Under the pieces are notes generated by a model that was given only the letters and a program-made list of their open reading frames with translations, did no database searches and had not been told where the DNA came from. DNA of 32,141 bases from a virus: the IMG/VR virus record IMGVR_UViG_3300013137_001215, positions 1 to 32,141 of that record. One strand, given 5' to 3'. Every line of letters starts with the position of its first letter. Position 1 is the first letter of the stretch. Shown piece by piece: positions 1 through 6,478 of this stretch. Position numbers and translations under genes: made by a program.

Positions 1-7
1 ATTTGTT

Positions 8-116
8 GTTATAAATATGTAAGTGATTTTCTACACGGAGCAAAGCGGAATGGTACGGTCTGGTACGCTATGAAGTACAAATAGAAAGTCAGACAAAATC
101 ACTTATTATTTATAAC
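8..116. repeat. Long inverted repeat between TTATAAC-type boxes
   Basis: GTTATAAAT (8-16) is the exact reverse complement of ATTTATAAC (108-116), and AAGTGATTTT (21-30) of AAAATCACTT (95-104). The 64 bases between hold no ORF. The left box looks like the end of one attC-like site and the right box is the start of the next (110-158), so this may be an ORF-less cassette. What it does is not known. Confidence 0.5.
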
Positions 117-158
117 GGCAATGTGAAACGGTTGCCTTTAGTTCGTTTCACAATATAG
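110..158 (+). repeat. attC-like palindromic site A
   Basis: Order seen: TTATAAC (110-116), unpaired GGCAAT, GTGAAACG (123-130), 13-base loop, CGTTTCAC (144-151), AA, degenerate TATAG. The 8-base arms pair perfectly. The box-spacer-arm layout, with a 6-base spacer on the left and a short one on the right, matches the sites at 28.4-29.4 kb. There is no T-run, so it is not a terminator. Mobile-cassette function is inferred. Confidence 0.45.
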
Positions 159-238
159 AGATATATATGAATCGGATTCACATACTGGGATGATGTTGAA
201 ACCGAAATTGATTTATACAAACAATAAAAAATTAACAA

Positions 239-676
239 ATGGGAAATCTAATTCAAATTGAACCTATCGCGGTTAAAGACAAAAACGATGTTGTTAAAGC
301 CCTCAATATTCTTGAAAGAATCGGAATAAAAAGAATGACCGATGAACAAAAAGCAAAATATCTCGCTGACCCATCAAGAAAAGTTGATAACAATTTCATG
401 ATACAAGAAGAGGATGGTGGATTCCGCATTCAATCACACTACATAGGATTTGGAATATCAATTGAAAATCTGGAAGAACAAGTAAATGAAATACTTGAAC
501 AAATGCCGGATTTATGTGTTAAGATAGAAGAAATCGAAACGAAGAAAACACAACTTAACAAAGAAATCGAGGAAAAAAGAAACAAACTGAAAAAAGAAAT
601 TGAAAAAACCGTTTCGGAAATTAAAGGACAGGAAGATTCTTTTGGCATAATCAAAATAAAAGAAAAACAAAAATAG
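239..676 (+). CDS. Hypothetical protein with C-terminal coiled coil
   Basis: A 145-residue protein I do not recognise. The first ~90 residues look globular. Residues ~90-130 are a highly charged K/E helix with heptad-like spacing (EIEEKRNKLKKEIEKT), so a coiled coil is likely. No signal peptide or membrane segment. It starts right after a short AT-rich leader following attC-like site A and is followed after one base by a 33-residue ORF, so the two may be co-transcribed. Function unknown. Confidence 0.6.
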   Translation: MGNLIQIEPIAVKDKNDVVKALNILERIGIKRMTDEQKAKYLADPSRKVDNNFMIQEEDGGFRIQSHYIGFGISIENLEEQVNEILEQMPDLCVKIEEIETKKTQLNKEIEEKRNKLKKEIEKTVSEIKGQEDSFGIIKIKEKQK

Positions 677-677
677 A

Positions 678-779
678 ATGGAAAAGATTTTAGACCAATA
701 CATATCATTAAACAAATGTCCACATTGTCAATCTGAAAATACTTTTCATAAACACACCAAAGAAAAACGCACCAAATAA
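678..779 (+). CDS. Small CPHC-motif peptide
   Basis: A 33-residue ORF one base after the preceding stop. It has a single CPHC knuckle (around residues 14-17) followed by a basic tail ending KEKRTK. One CxxC pair is not a full zinc finger; it could be a truncated zinc ribbon or act as a dimer. The tight spacing to the upstream gene supports translation. Function unknown. Confidence 0.4.
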   Translation: MEKILDQYISLNKCPHCQSENTFHKHTKEKRTK

Positions 780-799
780 AATATAATGTAAAACGAAGT

Positions 800-1102
800 A
801 TGAATGATTTAAATATAAATTATACTGACCATAAAGGTAAATATATTTTCTGTGTAAAATCAGACAAATGGTTAGGCATTCGTTCAGGAAAAGGTTACAA
901 AATTCTTGAAGTTAAAGAAAATAAAGGTGATTATTTTTATCACATTTTAACTGAGAATATTGAAAAATATCCTGAAGGTGCTGCATTCAAACCTAATTCA
1001 AAAAATTTCCTTACTGTTCAAGAAAGTATGGCTAAATTAAGAACCTTAAAATGGGAAAGAATTCTCGGTGGTTCAGAAGATCAAGGTTATTTAACGGATT
1101 AA
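800..1102 (+). CDS. Hypothetical protein, source of a duplicated 3' end
   Basis: A 100-residue soluble protein with no recognised domain. Its central part (LGIRSGKGYKILEVKENKG) suggests small beta strands. The last 77 bases of the gene (1027-1103) recur almost perfectly at 1587-1663 after the GNAT gene, so this gene's end has been copied or split by an insertion. It is the intact copy: the downstream copy lacks the N-terminal two-thirds. Function unknown. Confidence 0.6.
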   Translation: MNDLNINYTDHKGKYIFCVKSDKWLGIRSGKGYKILEVKENKGDYFYHILTENIEKYPEGAAFKPNSKNFLTVQESMAKLRTLKWERILGGSEDQGYLTD

Positions 1103-1103
1103 A
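1027..1103 (+). repeat. 77-base direct repeat, copy 1
   Basis: Covers the last 24 codons and stop of the 800-1102 gene. It matches 1587-1663 at 76 of 77 positions (G1096 versus A1656). The copies flank about 480 bases that carry the GNAT gene. Confidence 0.95.
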
Positions 1104-1113
1104 ATTACATAAA

Positions 1114-1194
1114 ATGATAGAATTTAAAGAAAATCAGAACAAAATTTTTATTGGAAAAAATAAAATTACAAAATCTTATAAATATGTAAAATAA
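1114..1194 (+). CDS. Possible 26-residue peptide
   Basis: A short ORF (begins MIEFKENQNK, ends YKYVK) between the duplicated gene and the GNAT gene. A TATAAATA box for the next gene overlaps its end. Nothing but its position and A-rich codons supports it, so it may be chance. Confidence 0.2.
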   Translation: MIEFKENQNKIFIGKNKITKSYKYVK

Positions 1195-1201
1195 AAACAA
1201 T

Positions 1202-1546
1202 ATGGATATAAAATATACTGAAAAAGATGATTTTGGTTATTATGTTATATATGAAAAACAAATTTTAGGATGGATGTATTCTGAAATACATAATAATTAT
1301 GAGATTGTTTATGGGTTTTTTATTGAAGAAAAATATAGAAATAAACACATAGGTTCAGAATTACTCAGTCGTTATTTAAAATTAAAATTAGATAAAGATA
1401 TATATCTACATGTTCAAATAAATAATTTATATGCTATAAAACTATATAGTAATTTTGGGTTTTCTATTACAAATGATGATATAATAACAAATAAATATAA
1501 ACCTAAATATAAAGATGTATATTTTATGAAATTAAATAAATCATAA
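1202..1546 (+). CDS. GNAT-family N-acetyltransferase
   Basis: A 114-residue GCN5-related acetyltransferase, which would move an acetyl group from acetyl-CoA to an unknown amine. Motif A is visible as EEKYRNKHIGSELLSRY (residues ~41-57), matching the (R/Q)xxGxG/A pyrophosphate loop with H in the middle. Motif B is NNLYAIKLYSNFGF, the usual N..A..LY..xGF. It is short for the family but has the core fold. TATAAATA lies 18 bases upstream. Gene and flanking DNA sit between two copies of the preceding gene's 3' end, which suggests insertion as a unit. Substrate cannot be told. Confidence 0.85.
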   Translation: MDIKYTEKDDFGYYVIYEKQILGWMYSEIHNNYEIVYGFFIEEKYRNKHIGSELLSRYLKLKLDKDIYLHVQINNLYAIKLYSNFGFSITNDDIITNKYKPKYKDVYFMKLNKS

Positions 1547-1570
1547 TTTTTGTTTTATTATTTAGGTAGA

Positions 1571-1662
1571 GTTCAAACCTAAAGAATATGGCTAAATTAA
1601 GAACCTTAAAATGGGAAAGAATTCTCGGTGGTTCAGAAGATCAAGGTTATTTAACAGATTAA
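1571..1662 (+). pseudogene. Truncated copy of the 800-1102 gene
   Basis: From 1588 this repeats the last 24 codons and stop of the 800-1102 gene. A short upstream echo (TTCAAACCTAA at 1571) matches that gene about 30 codons from its end, with the piece between deleted and the frame lost. It lacks most of the coding region and is best seen as a duplication remnant. The 24-residue frame starting MAKLRTLKW could still be translated. Confidence 0.75.
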
Positions 1663-1696
1663 ATAAACTAATAATTCATTTATTACTATAATTCGT

Positions 1697-2632
1697 ATGA
1701 AATTATGGGTAATAAATAACACAAAATTAGGCTATAAAAACAACTCAAAAGAATGGTTAAAAAATATGTTTGATTATTTTGATAATCAATTTATACCATT
1801 TCTTAAAAAGAACGCCAAACCTGGCGACAAAATAATTCACTTAGGCAACATTTTAAATACAACTGAAACTGTTAATATATCTACGTTACTAACAGTTCGT
1901 GATTTATTTATACGAATGTCTCAAATCGCACCAGTTCATTTAATTGATGGTTATAGCGAAAAAAATGGAGTATCAAAAATATTCATAAACGGAACACCAC
2001 CATTATTCTTTGTACATAACATAAATAATGTTGAAGAATTATATGGTGTGAAGTTTATACCAAATAAAAATCCATTAGAGCATATCACAAGCAATGATAA
2101 AATAGTATTCACTAATAATAGAATTGATACCGAATTACTAAAAAAATTTCCAGATATTTTATTTTTATGTGGTTATTCTGATGATAGAAAAGAAGATGCG
2201 AATGTAATCCAAATTGGTGCACCATATCAGTTTGATAAAACAAGTTCTGATAAAGGTTTTTATGTTGTTGAAATAGAAACCAAGAAATATAAATTCGTTA
2301 AGAATAATTATTCACCAAATTACAACACTATTACAATAACTGATATATCACAAATAGATGATATTGATCCAGATTTTGTTAATAAAAATTTTGTTAATAT
2401 TGTAATTGATAAATCTTTAATCGAAGATAAGAAAGTAAAAATTGATATGTTACTTTCAAAGTATAATTTCAAATCTGTAAGTTACACAAATGATGTTGAA
2501 AATATTGAATTGGTTGACAATGCTTCTATAAACATAGAAGAAATAATAAGGGATAAAATAAAAAATTCAGATAATAAAGAATTAGTATCTGAATTTGAAA
2601 ATATTTTAAAAATCTGGAAGGAAAAATATTAA
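1697..2632 (+). CDS. Inactive Mre11/SbcD-like metallophosphoesterase homologue
   Basis: A 311-residue protein whose first ~110 residues follow the calcineurin-like phosphoesterase fold of phage gp47/SbcD nucleases, but each metal-binding motif is altered. Motif I, normally SDxHLG, reads NNTKLG (residues 7-12: D to N8, H to K10). Motif II, normally GDxxD, reads GNILN (50-54: both D to N). Motif III, normally GNHD, reads GYSE (85-88). Surrounding scaffold such as KPGDKIIHLG is kept. Family enzymes cut DNA using two metal ions; this one should not. The intact frame suggests a kept non-catalytic role, for example partner binding. The C-terminal half is not recognised. No SbcC-like partner is in view. 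Confidence 0.65.
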   Translation: MKLWVINNTKLGYKNNSKEWLKNMFDYFDNQFIPFLKKNAKPGDKIIHLGNILNTTETVNISTLLTVRDLFIRMSQIAPVHLIDGYSEKNGVSKIFINGTPPLFFVHNINNVEELYGVKFIPNKNPLEHITSNDKIVFTNNRIDTELLKKFPDILFLCGYSDDRKEDANVIQIGAPYQFDKTSSDKGFYVVEIETKKYKFVKNNYSPNYNTITITDISQIDDIDPDFVNKNFVNIVIDKSLIEDKKVKIDMLLSKYNFKSVSYTNDVENIELVDNASINIEEIIRDKIKNSDNKELVSEFENILKIWKEKY

Positions 2633-2721
2633 AACTTTTTAGAAAAAACATTATATAAAAGGATATAATGATAAATATCATAGATCAGATTTAATGAAAT
2701 CTATAATTTAAAATAAAATGG

Positions 2722-2729
2722 TATATTTG
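2722..2729 (+). promoter_or_regulatory. Bacteroidota-type -7 box (TATATTTG)
   Basis: Matches TAnnTTTG, the -7 element of Bacteroidota primary-sigma promoters, 23 bases before the lipoprotein start. No convincing -33 element is seen. Confidence 0.4.
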
Positions 2730-2752
2730 TAAATAAATTAAAATAAAATAAT

Positions 2753-3343
2753 ATGAAAAAAGTAAAAATTGTTAGTATTGTAATGTCGCTTTTTGTGATA
2801 ATTTTTGGATTTTTAGTATCGTGTAGTCCAGTCGTCAAAGAAAAGGAAGTGGTGAAAATTAAAAAACCAATTGTGCAGTATTCATTGGATTTTATAAAGA
2901 ATAATCCAACATTGTTTAACAACACCACCACAACAGATCAATTTAATGTTATATTTAAAGATTCTTTAATATTGAATATCGAATCTTTAATATTGAAGGA
3001 TGAATTTGAACTAAAATATGTATTGAAAAATGGTAAGAAAATATATGTTGTTTTAGGATTAACCACAAATTTTAGATTGGATGATAATTTTAATCAATAC
3101 TGGATGTCAATTGTTGGTTGCCTATCTGATTCGGTTGATGTCTCTACATTAGTAGAAGGCAAAAGATATACAATAAAATCTGGAGATTTTACTAAGTTCA
3201 TAAAATATAGAGATGTTGAATCATTAACAGGATATAGTGTTATGCTTGATACGGAAGAAATTGGATTCGAAAAGGAATCTCCGGGACCTGGAAATTCTGT
3301 GAAATTGGGAACCTCATTGTGGAAAGATTTAAATTTGAAATAA
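2753..3343 (+). CDS. Putative phage lipoprotein
   Basis: A 196-residue protein with a lipoprotein signal: basic MKKVK, a hydrophobic stretch and a lipobox LVSC with the lipidated cysteine at about residue 24, then a charged linker (VVKEKEVVKIKK). The mature part has no recognised domain. It would be anchored in a host membrane. Phage lipoproteins often alter the cell envelope or exclude other phages, but nothing specific shows that here. It has its own host-type promoter box upstream and an intrinsic terminator downstream, so it may be an independent transcription unit. Confidence 0.7.
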   Translation: MKKVKIVSIVMSLFVIIFGFLVSCSPVVKEKEVVKIKKPIVQYSLDFIKNNPTLFNNTTTTDQFNVIFKDSLILNIESLILKDEFELKYVLKNGKKIYVVLGLTTNFRLDDNFNQYWMSIVGCLSDSVDVSTLVEGKRYTIKSGDFTKFIKYRDVESLTGYSVMLDTEEIGFEKESPGPGNSVKLGTSLWKDLNLK

Positions 3344-3365
3344 TAAAAATTAAAGCGAAGAATTA

Positions 3366-3392
3366 AACCCTATCTGTTAGATAGGGTTTTTT
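3366..3392 (+). terminator. Intrinsic terminator after lipoprotein gene
   Basis: A perfect 10-base hairpin, AACCCTATCT (3366-3375) with AGATAGGGTT (3379-3388), loop GTT, running into a T tract. It lies 23 bases past the lipoprotein stop. Confidence 0.9.
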
Positions 3393-3434
3393 ATTAAAAA
3401 TAGATTCAAGAAATAATATATAACTTGATAAATT

Positions 3435-3494
3435 ATGAAGTATCTCAAATATTATAAAGTTTTTGAATTAAAAGAGGAAGATTTTTTATTTTAG
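3435..3494 (+). CDS. Minigene: orphan capsid-targeting-like leader
   Basis: A 19-residue ORF, MKYLKYYKVFELKEEDFLF, that consists of little more than the N-terminal motif shared by many proteins here (compare MKYLKTYDIFEK at 19022). It may be what is left of a deleted internal-protein gene. Translation is uncertain. Confidence 0.35.
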   Translation: MKYLKYYKVFELKEEDFLF

Positions 3495-3505
3495 ACATTT
3501 TGCTG

Positions 3506-3513
3506 TATCTTTG
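3506..3513 (+). promoter_or_regulatory. Bacteroidota-type -7 box (TATCTTTG)
   Basis: Exact TAnnTTTG only 4 bases before the ATG at 3518, so the transcript would be leaderless or nearly so, or start at an internal codon. Confidence 0.4.
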
Positions 3514-3517
3514 TATT

Positions 3518-4009
3518 ATGAAAAAGAGATTATATAAAATATTAAACTTTATTTATTTCAGACTAAGCATTGTTGCTGAATTTCCTATTATATTTTTTCA
3601 CGAATTTGCACATGCCTTTGCTTATTTTTCTTTTAAAGGTTGGATTACCGTATTCAAAGACATAAAAATTGAAATTAGTATTAAAAATAATACTTTATAC
3701 ACTAGTGGTCATTTTACACATGGTCTAATTTCAAAAAGATGGCAAGGTGTTTATCTTTCAATGGCACCATTTTTAATTCCATTAACTATTTTAACATTGG
3801 CTATTTGCTTACAAAGTTGGATTTTCTTTTGTATATTAGTTTATGAATGTTTATTTTTTAAACAAACTATACCAAGTCCATACGATTTTTTAAATGCTGA
3901 AAGAGCCATTAAAGACCCAGAATGGGAATTCAATCAAATGTTTTATGATAAAGAAAAACTTTATCCAGATTTTGTAGAAGAATGGAAAACAAAAAAGACT
4001 GATGTTTAA
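3518..4009 (+). CDS. Membrane protein with HExxH zinc-protease motif
   Basis: A 163-residue membrane protein. HEFAH (residues 28-32) lies in a hydrophobic stretch, IIFFHEFAHAFAYF, as in site-2-protease-like (M50) and related membrane metalloproteases, where the two His and the Glu bind zinc and activate water. A second hydrophobic block at ~85-115 would cross the membrane again. PSPYDF (~127-132) could supply a third ligand like the D of the S2P motif, but this is a guess. The start at 3518 is preferred over 3500 because the upstream codons overlap the promoter box. It converges with the next gene on a shared terminator. Substrate unknown. Confidence 0.6.
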   Translation: MKKRLYKILNFIYFRLSIVAEFPIIFFHEFAHAFAYFSFKGWITVFKDIKIEISIKNNTLYTSGHFTHGLISKRWQGVYLSMAPFLIPLTILTLAICLQSWIFFCILVYECLFFKQTIPSPYDFLNAERAIKDPEWEFNQMFYDKEKLYPDFVEEWKTKKTDV

Positions 4010-4026
4010 TCAGTCTTTTTTGTTTT
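3991..4026. terminator. Bidirectional terminator between convergent genes
   Basis: AAAAAGACTGAT pairs with ATCAGTCTTTTT around a short loop, giving a T run on both strands. It overlaps the last codons of the 3518-4009 gene and abuts the stop of the minus-strand gene at 4027. Confidence 0.85.
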
Positions 4027-4467
4027 TTAAAGTGCAGGACCACCTAATCCACTTTTTTGTTTATTCATAATAGCCTCCCTATTTTCAATATCTACTTTAA
4101 ACTTATTATAAGCCTCTAGTAATTCTTTCTCTCTCAATTTTTTATCATTACAAGCCTTTAAAATAAATTTCGGTCTTTTTGTTCCATTCGCTTCTACTTC
4201 GCCTTTTTGTTCATAATATTTAAATAAAACATCTTTGGCTTCCTGAAAATTCTCAGGAACTTTAGCCTTTTTGCCTAATTTTATATATATCAATGCATTA
4301 ATACACCATGCTGCGAATTTTTTTGATTCTTTAGACAATCCATCACCCATACCAAAAATCTCATTTAGTTGTTCTTCTGTGATTAAATTTTCATAAATTT
4401 CTTCATCAATTGTTTGTGAAACAACATTTTCTTTTACAAATTGAGTATAATCTTTTAAATTTTTCAT
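4027..4467 (-). CDS. Hypothetical protein with capsid-targeting-like N-terminus
   Basis: A 146-residue protein beginning MKNLKDYTQFVKEN, which fits the pattern of T4 internal-protein targeting peptides. ITE and LNE follow within 40 residues and would suit a T4 gp21-type prohead protease (I/L-x-E). The rest is helical and charged, with no known domain, ending GLGGPAL. TATAAATA on this strand lies 27 bases upstream, as expected for a late gene. I infer a head-packaged protein; its action in the cell is unknown. Confidence 0.6.
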   Translation of the reverse strand: MKNLKDYTQFVKENVVSQTIDEEIYENLITEEQLNEIFGMGDGLSKESKKFAAWCINALIYIKLGKKAKVPENFQEAKDVLFKYYEQKGEVEANGTKRPKFILKACNDKKLREKELLEAYNKFKVDIENREAIMNKQKSGLGGPAL

Positions 4468-4493
4468 CGTTTTAAATTTGTTTTTATTTATTT

Positions 4494-4501
4494 TATTTAT
4501 A
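4494..4501 (-). promoter_or_regulatory. T4-late-like TATAAATA box
   Basis: Exact match to the T4 late promoter core on the minus strand, 27 bases before the ATG at 4467. In T4 this box is read by the gp55 sigma-like factor. Confidence 0.5.
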
Positions 4502-4503
4502 TA

Positions 4504-4977
4504 TTAAATATTTTCAATGATATTTATACTTTCTCCATCTTCTAATAATTTTACTAATCCAAAATGTTTTGGTTCTATTTTTAATAATTCCTCAAATGTT
4601 AGCCATTTATATCCATCCGATTCCCAATCCATTTCAGGTTTAAATTCATTTTCAACTATACCTAAAAAATTATGATATTCAAAACCTTTCGCTTTAAAGA
4701 TATATAATGGTATTAATTTTAGATCACCGTTATAACCACATTCTTCTGTGATTTCTCTTTTTACAGAATTTTCTACACTTTCGTTTTCATCTATCTTACC
4801 TCCGATGGTTCCATAACAAGATGGTTCATTTACATACTTTGAACGATGTAATACTAAAAAACGATTAGTCGATTTTGAAAAAATGAGAGCACCAGCGCCT
4901 TTATTACCCCAGAATTTAGCACCAGAATCATTATTATATACTGTATAATTTTCTACAAATAACTTGTATGATTTCAT
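4504..4977 (-). CDS. Nudix hydrolase with capsid-targeting-like leader
   Basis: A 157-residue Nudix protein. The full Nudix box, Gx5Ex7REUxEExGU, is present: GG at ~59-60, then KIDENE, and REITEECGY about seven residues later. These residues bind divalent metal and cleave X-linked nucleoside diphosphates. Strands before and after the box match the Nudix fold. Unlike plain Nudix enzymes it starts MKSYKLFVENY, the same motif as the other candidate head-packaged proteins. Possible substrates include damaged dNTPs, NAD-type metabolites or capped RNA ends; the sequence does not decide. Confidence 0.9.
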   Translation of the reverse strand: MKSYKLFVENYTVYNNDSGAKFWGNKGAGALIFSKSTNRFLVLHRSKYVNEPSCYGTIGGKIDENESVENSVKREITEECGYNGDLKLIPLYIFKAKGFEYHNFLGIVENEFKPEMDWESDGYKWLTFEELLKIEPKHFGLVKLLEDGESINIIENI

Positions 4978-5028
4978 ACATCTATATATAAAAAAAGACC
5001 CTCAATTTTTTCATTTTTAATGATTAAT

Positions 5029-5589
5029 TTAAACGAATATTACATCGCTAAATTCTCCACCTAAGTGGAATTTTATTTTCTTCTTAGCAACTTCGTCATA
5101 AACTTTGTTCCAGTTTATATCACCAACAACATTGTTCTTGAATGATTCAAACTGTCTGTCTACAACAAACATTGGAACTTTTGACCTATCAACACCTTCG
5201 TTCAAGTCTTTTTTGATTCTTTCTTTTGATAAATCAACATCAGGTTCAAAAACTATTGCAATTTTTTCAATATCAGTATATTTCTTTAAGAATTTTCTTG
5301 CAGAAGCAGATACACCAGTAGCATCGAATACACAGTATCCGTAAACATCTAAATTGTTTTTCAATCTAGAGTCTGCTAATTTCCAAATATAGTTGTCTCT
5401 TGATATATCAGAAACATCTCCACAAACTTCTCTACGGATATCATCAGGACACACTTTTATATTTTCTAAAGTTAAACCTCTTTCTTTCAGGAAGTTTGCT
5501 ACTTCAGAAAAATCAGTTAAAAATCTATTCTTGTAGTAAGTAGATTTACCTGACCCACTGAGACCTATACTATAGTATAATTTTTTCAT
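5029..5589 (-). CDS. Polynucleotide-kinase-like P-loop kinase
   Basis: A 186-residue AAA_33-type kinase. Walker A is GLSGSGKST (residues 9-17). PDDIRRE (48-54) matches the lid/substrate motif of T4 polynucleotide kinase (PseT) kinase domains, and R123/K-rich helices after EPDVDLSKER fit the lid arginines. It would phosphorylate 5'-hydroxyl ends of RNA or DNA. There is no phosphatase domain, so it is kinase only. In T4, Pnk repairs host tRNA cut by defence nucleases, with RNA ligase; no ligase is visible here. It has a host-type promoter box upstream. Confidence 0.75.
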   Translation of the reverse strand: MKKLYYSIGLSGSGKSTYYKNRFLTDFSEVANFLKERGLTLENIKVCPDDIRREVCGDVSDISRDNYIWKLADSRLKNNLDVYGYCVFDATGVSASARKFLKKYTDIEKIAIVFEPDVDLSKERIKKDLNEGVDRSKVPMFVVDRQFESFKNNVVGDINWNKVYDEVAKKKIKFHLGGEFSDVIFV

Positions 5590-5626
5590 ATTATGGATTT
5601 GCTTTTGTTTATATATAATTCAAATA

Positions 5627-5634
5627 CAAAGATA
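5627..5634 (-). promoter_or_regulatory. Bacteroidota-type -7 box (TATCTTTG)
   Basis: TAnnTTTG on the minus strand, 38 bases upstream of the kinase start. The divergent gene at 5642 begins just beyond it. Confidence 0.4.
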
Positions 5635-5641
5635 CAAAATT

Positions 5642-6454
5642 ATGGATAAAGAAAAAAATTTCTTTGACGATTTATTAAATGAAGATGATAGTGAAAACAA
5701 ACTTCATGATGAAGAAGTTAATGAAGAAGAAACTCATTTTAGTTTTGAAGATGATTCTCCTCCAGAAGATTATAAACCAGATTATGATTCAATAGATAAA
5801 ATTGATATAACTAGAACTAATTCGGAAATAAAAGATAGTGTTGCAGAATTGCAAGGTAATATTAATAGTATGTTAAATACTATTCAAACTAAACCAGAAG
5901 ATATGTTTCCTGACAAAGACCTTTTACCTGGCTTAGATATACAAGTAGAATATCATGATTATGAAAAAGATATAGAACTAATTAAGATAGAATCTAAAGA
6001 AACACTTGAATGTTTAGCGAATCTTTATTTGACAGAAGAAATGATGAAAACTAAAAACATTTACAAGATTATAAAAGATGATGCTATTAATTTAGCAAAA
6101 CTTAATTTTTCAATTGAGATGTCTCAAAGAGCAATGATTTCTTGTATGAAACAATTAGATATGGGTGTAAATGACCCTGATATGTACCAATCTGTCGCAT
6201 TATTTCAAAAAGAACTTAGAGATTCTATTAAAATGGCATATGATTTACAAAAGAAAATGAAGGATTTTTATAAAGAATTGAAAGCAGAATTGCAAGTAAT
6301 TGATACAGGTGAAAAAATAACACCTCAGGAAGATGATAAATATACTATTGTTAGTGATCCAAAAATGTTAAATGATTTATTTGACCAAATGAAAAAAGAT
6401 CCTACATTACTACAAAGTATGATGGATGAACAAAAAAATAAAAAGAAAGAATAA
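5642..6454 (+). CDS. Conserved-looking phage protein, acidic N-terminus
   Basis: A 270-residue protein. Residues 1-55 are strongly acidic (NEDDSENKLHDEE, NEEETHFSFEDD). Residues ~60-225 are helical with likely coiled coils (MAYDLQKKMKDFYKELKAEL). The C-terminus is charged (KNKKKE). I do not recognise a domain. Acidic-start, helical architecture is seen in some small terminase or scaffold proteins of T4-like phages, but no motif supports either. It converges with the DHH gene. Confidence 0.6.
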   Translation: MDKEKNFFDDLLNEDDSENKLHDEEVNEEETHFSFEDDSPPEDYKPDYDSIDKIDITRTNSEIKDSVAELQGNINSMLNTIQTKPEDMFPDKDLLPGLDIQVEYHDYEKDIELIKIESKETLECLANLYLTEEMMKTKNIYKIIKDDAINLAKLNFSIEMSQRAMISCMKQLDMGVNDPDMYQSVALFQKELRDSIKMAYDLQKKMKDFYKELKAELQVIDTGEKITPQEDDKYTIVSDPKMLNDLFDQMKKDPTLLQSMMDEQKNKKKE

Positions 6455-6478
6455 TAAAAACCTCTCAATGTTTTATTT

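Noticed and set aside
162-226. Short ORF reading IGFTYWDDVETEIDLYKQ
   Set aside because: No start in frame unless a base is removed after the ATG; too short to claim.
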